Shown here piece after piece: positions 63,798 through 64,000 of a stretch of DNA of 64,000 bases. The notes under the pieces were generated by a model. The model had not been told where the DNA came from and searched no databases. It worked only from the letters and a program-made list of their open reading frames with translations. Position 1 is the first letter of the stretch; each line of letters opens with the position of its first letter. Position numbers and translations under genes: made by a program. Source of the DNA: an uncultured Sporosarcina sp. (GTDB lineage Bacteria; Bacillota; Bacilli; Bacillales_A; Planococcaceae); the NCBI GenBank assembly GCA_948469885.1, contig CAOKMT010000006.1:1-64000 (forward strand), written 5' to 3'.

Positions 63798-64000
63798 ATG
63801 ACAACATTAACGATGTCGGCGCTAGAGAATATGACTTTAAAGGAGTTATATACGCACGCTAGACAATATAAAATAACCTATTACTCGAAATTGACAAAAA
63901 AAGAATTGATTTTTGCCATCTTAAAAACCAAAGCTGAAAAAGAGGGCTTTTTCTTTATGGAAGGCGTTCTTGAAATCATTCAATCAGAAGGATATGGCTT
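63798..64000 (+). CDS. rho: Transcription termination factor Rho (start only)
   Basis: 67 codons visible, cut by the window edge. MSALENMTLKELYTHARQYK, LTKKELIFAILKTKAEKEGF and FMEGVLEIIQSEGYG match the Rho N-terminal domain and the start of its RNA-binding region. ATG at 63798 after GAGTGGTG. The order glpX-rho is that of B. subtilis. Confidence 0.93.
   Translation, partial: MTTLTMSALENMTLKELYTHARQYKITYYSKLTKKELIFAILKTKAEKEGFFFMEGVLEIIQSEGYG

Overview
This window looks like a chromosomal segment of a spore-forming, low-to-moderate GC Firmicute of the order Bacillales, most likely Planococcaceae (Sporosarcina-like). The evidence is gene content and order: spore and sporulation genes (gerQ, cwlJ, rsfA, spo0F, pbpG), bacillithiol synthesis (bshB2 with yojF), Bacillus-type hemQ and lipL, strong AGGAGG ribosome binding sites with frequent TTG/GTG starts, and long blocks in the same order as Bacillus subtilis (ung-ywdI-ywdK-gerQ; hemQ-pta-lipL-rsfA-ywfO-ywgA-ywhB-ywhD-pbpG; ywiB-argS; ywjF-type gene ... 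rpoE-pyrG-ywjG-spo0F-fba-fsa-murA-glpX-rho). The genus is an inference.

Layout. 0-3.2 kb: three tandem paralogous secreted lipoproteins built from a duplicated module, the first carrying an OmpA-type domain. 3.4-15.4 kb: topB, a Cys-tRNA(Pro) deacylase, a YczE-like membrane protein, a P-loop protein, a YjiH-type transporter, bshB2/yojF, pdxK, a DUF4230 protein, ung, ywdI/ywdK-like genes, gerQ and cwlJ. 15.4-17.4 kb: an AT-rich insertion with an orphan DctM-like permease and a decayed transposase. 17.4-28.6 kb: conserved backbone from hemQ to argS. 28.7-32.4 kb: a small catabolic cassette (MFS transporter, LysR regulator, agmatinase-family ureohydrolase) with a shared operator-like motif.

32.5-43.2 kb: a cobalamin riboswitch controls a compact thirteen-gene cobamide salvage operon: BtuF, BtuC, a BtuD-CbiZ fusion, CbiB, CobD, CobU, a CobQ lacking its glutaminase domain, CobS, CobC, a second CobU-like protein, a PduO-type adenosyltransferase, and CblT and CblS for alpha-ribazole uptake and phosphorylation. 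There is no early corrin ring pathway and no CobT here, so the set fits salvage of cobinamides and alpha-ribazole. 43.4-54.4 kb: acyl-CoA degradation genes (a membrane ETF:menaquinone oxidoreductase-like protein, thiolase, hydroxyacyl-CoA dehydrogenase, two acyl-CoA dehydrogenases, a TetR regulator) ending in icmF, a B12-dependent acyl-CoA mutase. The operon beside the salvage cluster therefore uses its product.

54.5-64 kb: rpoE, pyrG, ywjG, spo0F, fba, fsa, murA, glpX and the start of rho. Points worth following up: PyrG has Ser where the glutaminase Cys is expected; CobQ has an apparently clean internal deletion; two CobU paralogues are degenerate at opposite ends; and a dispersed family of structured, coding-free repeats (54.8, 55.7, 62.2, 63.6 and probably 15.4 kb) looks like relics of a TnpB/IscB-type transposon and its guide RNA. 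No rRNA, tRNA or CRISPR array was seen.
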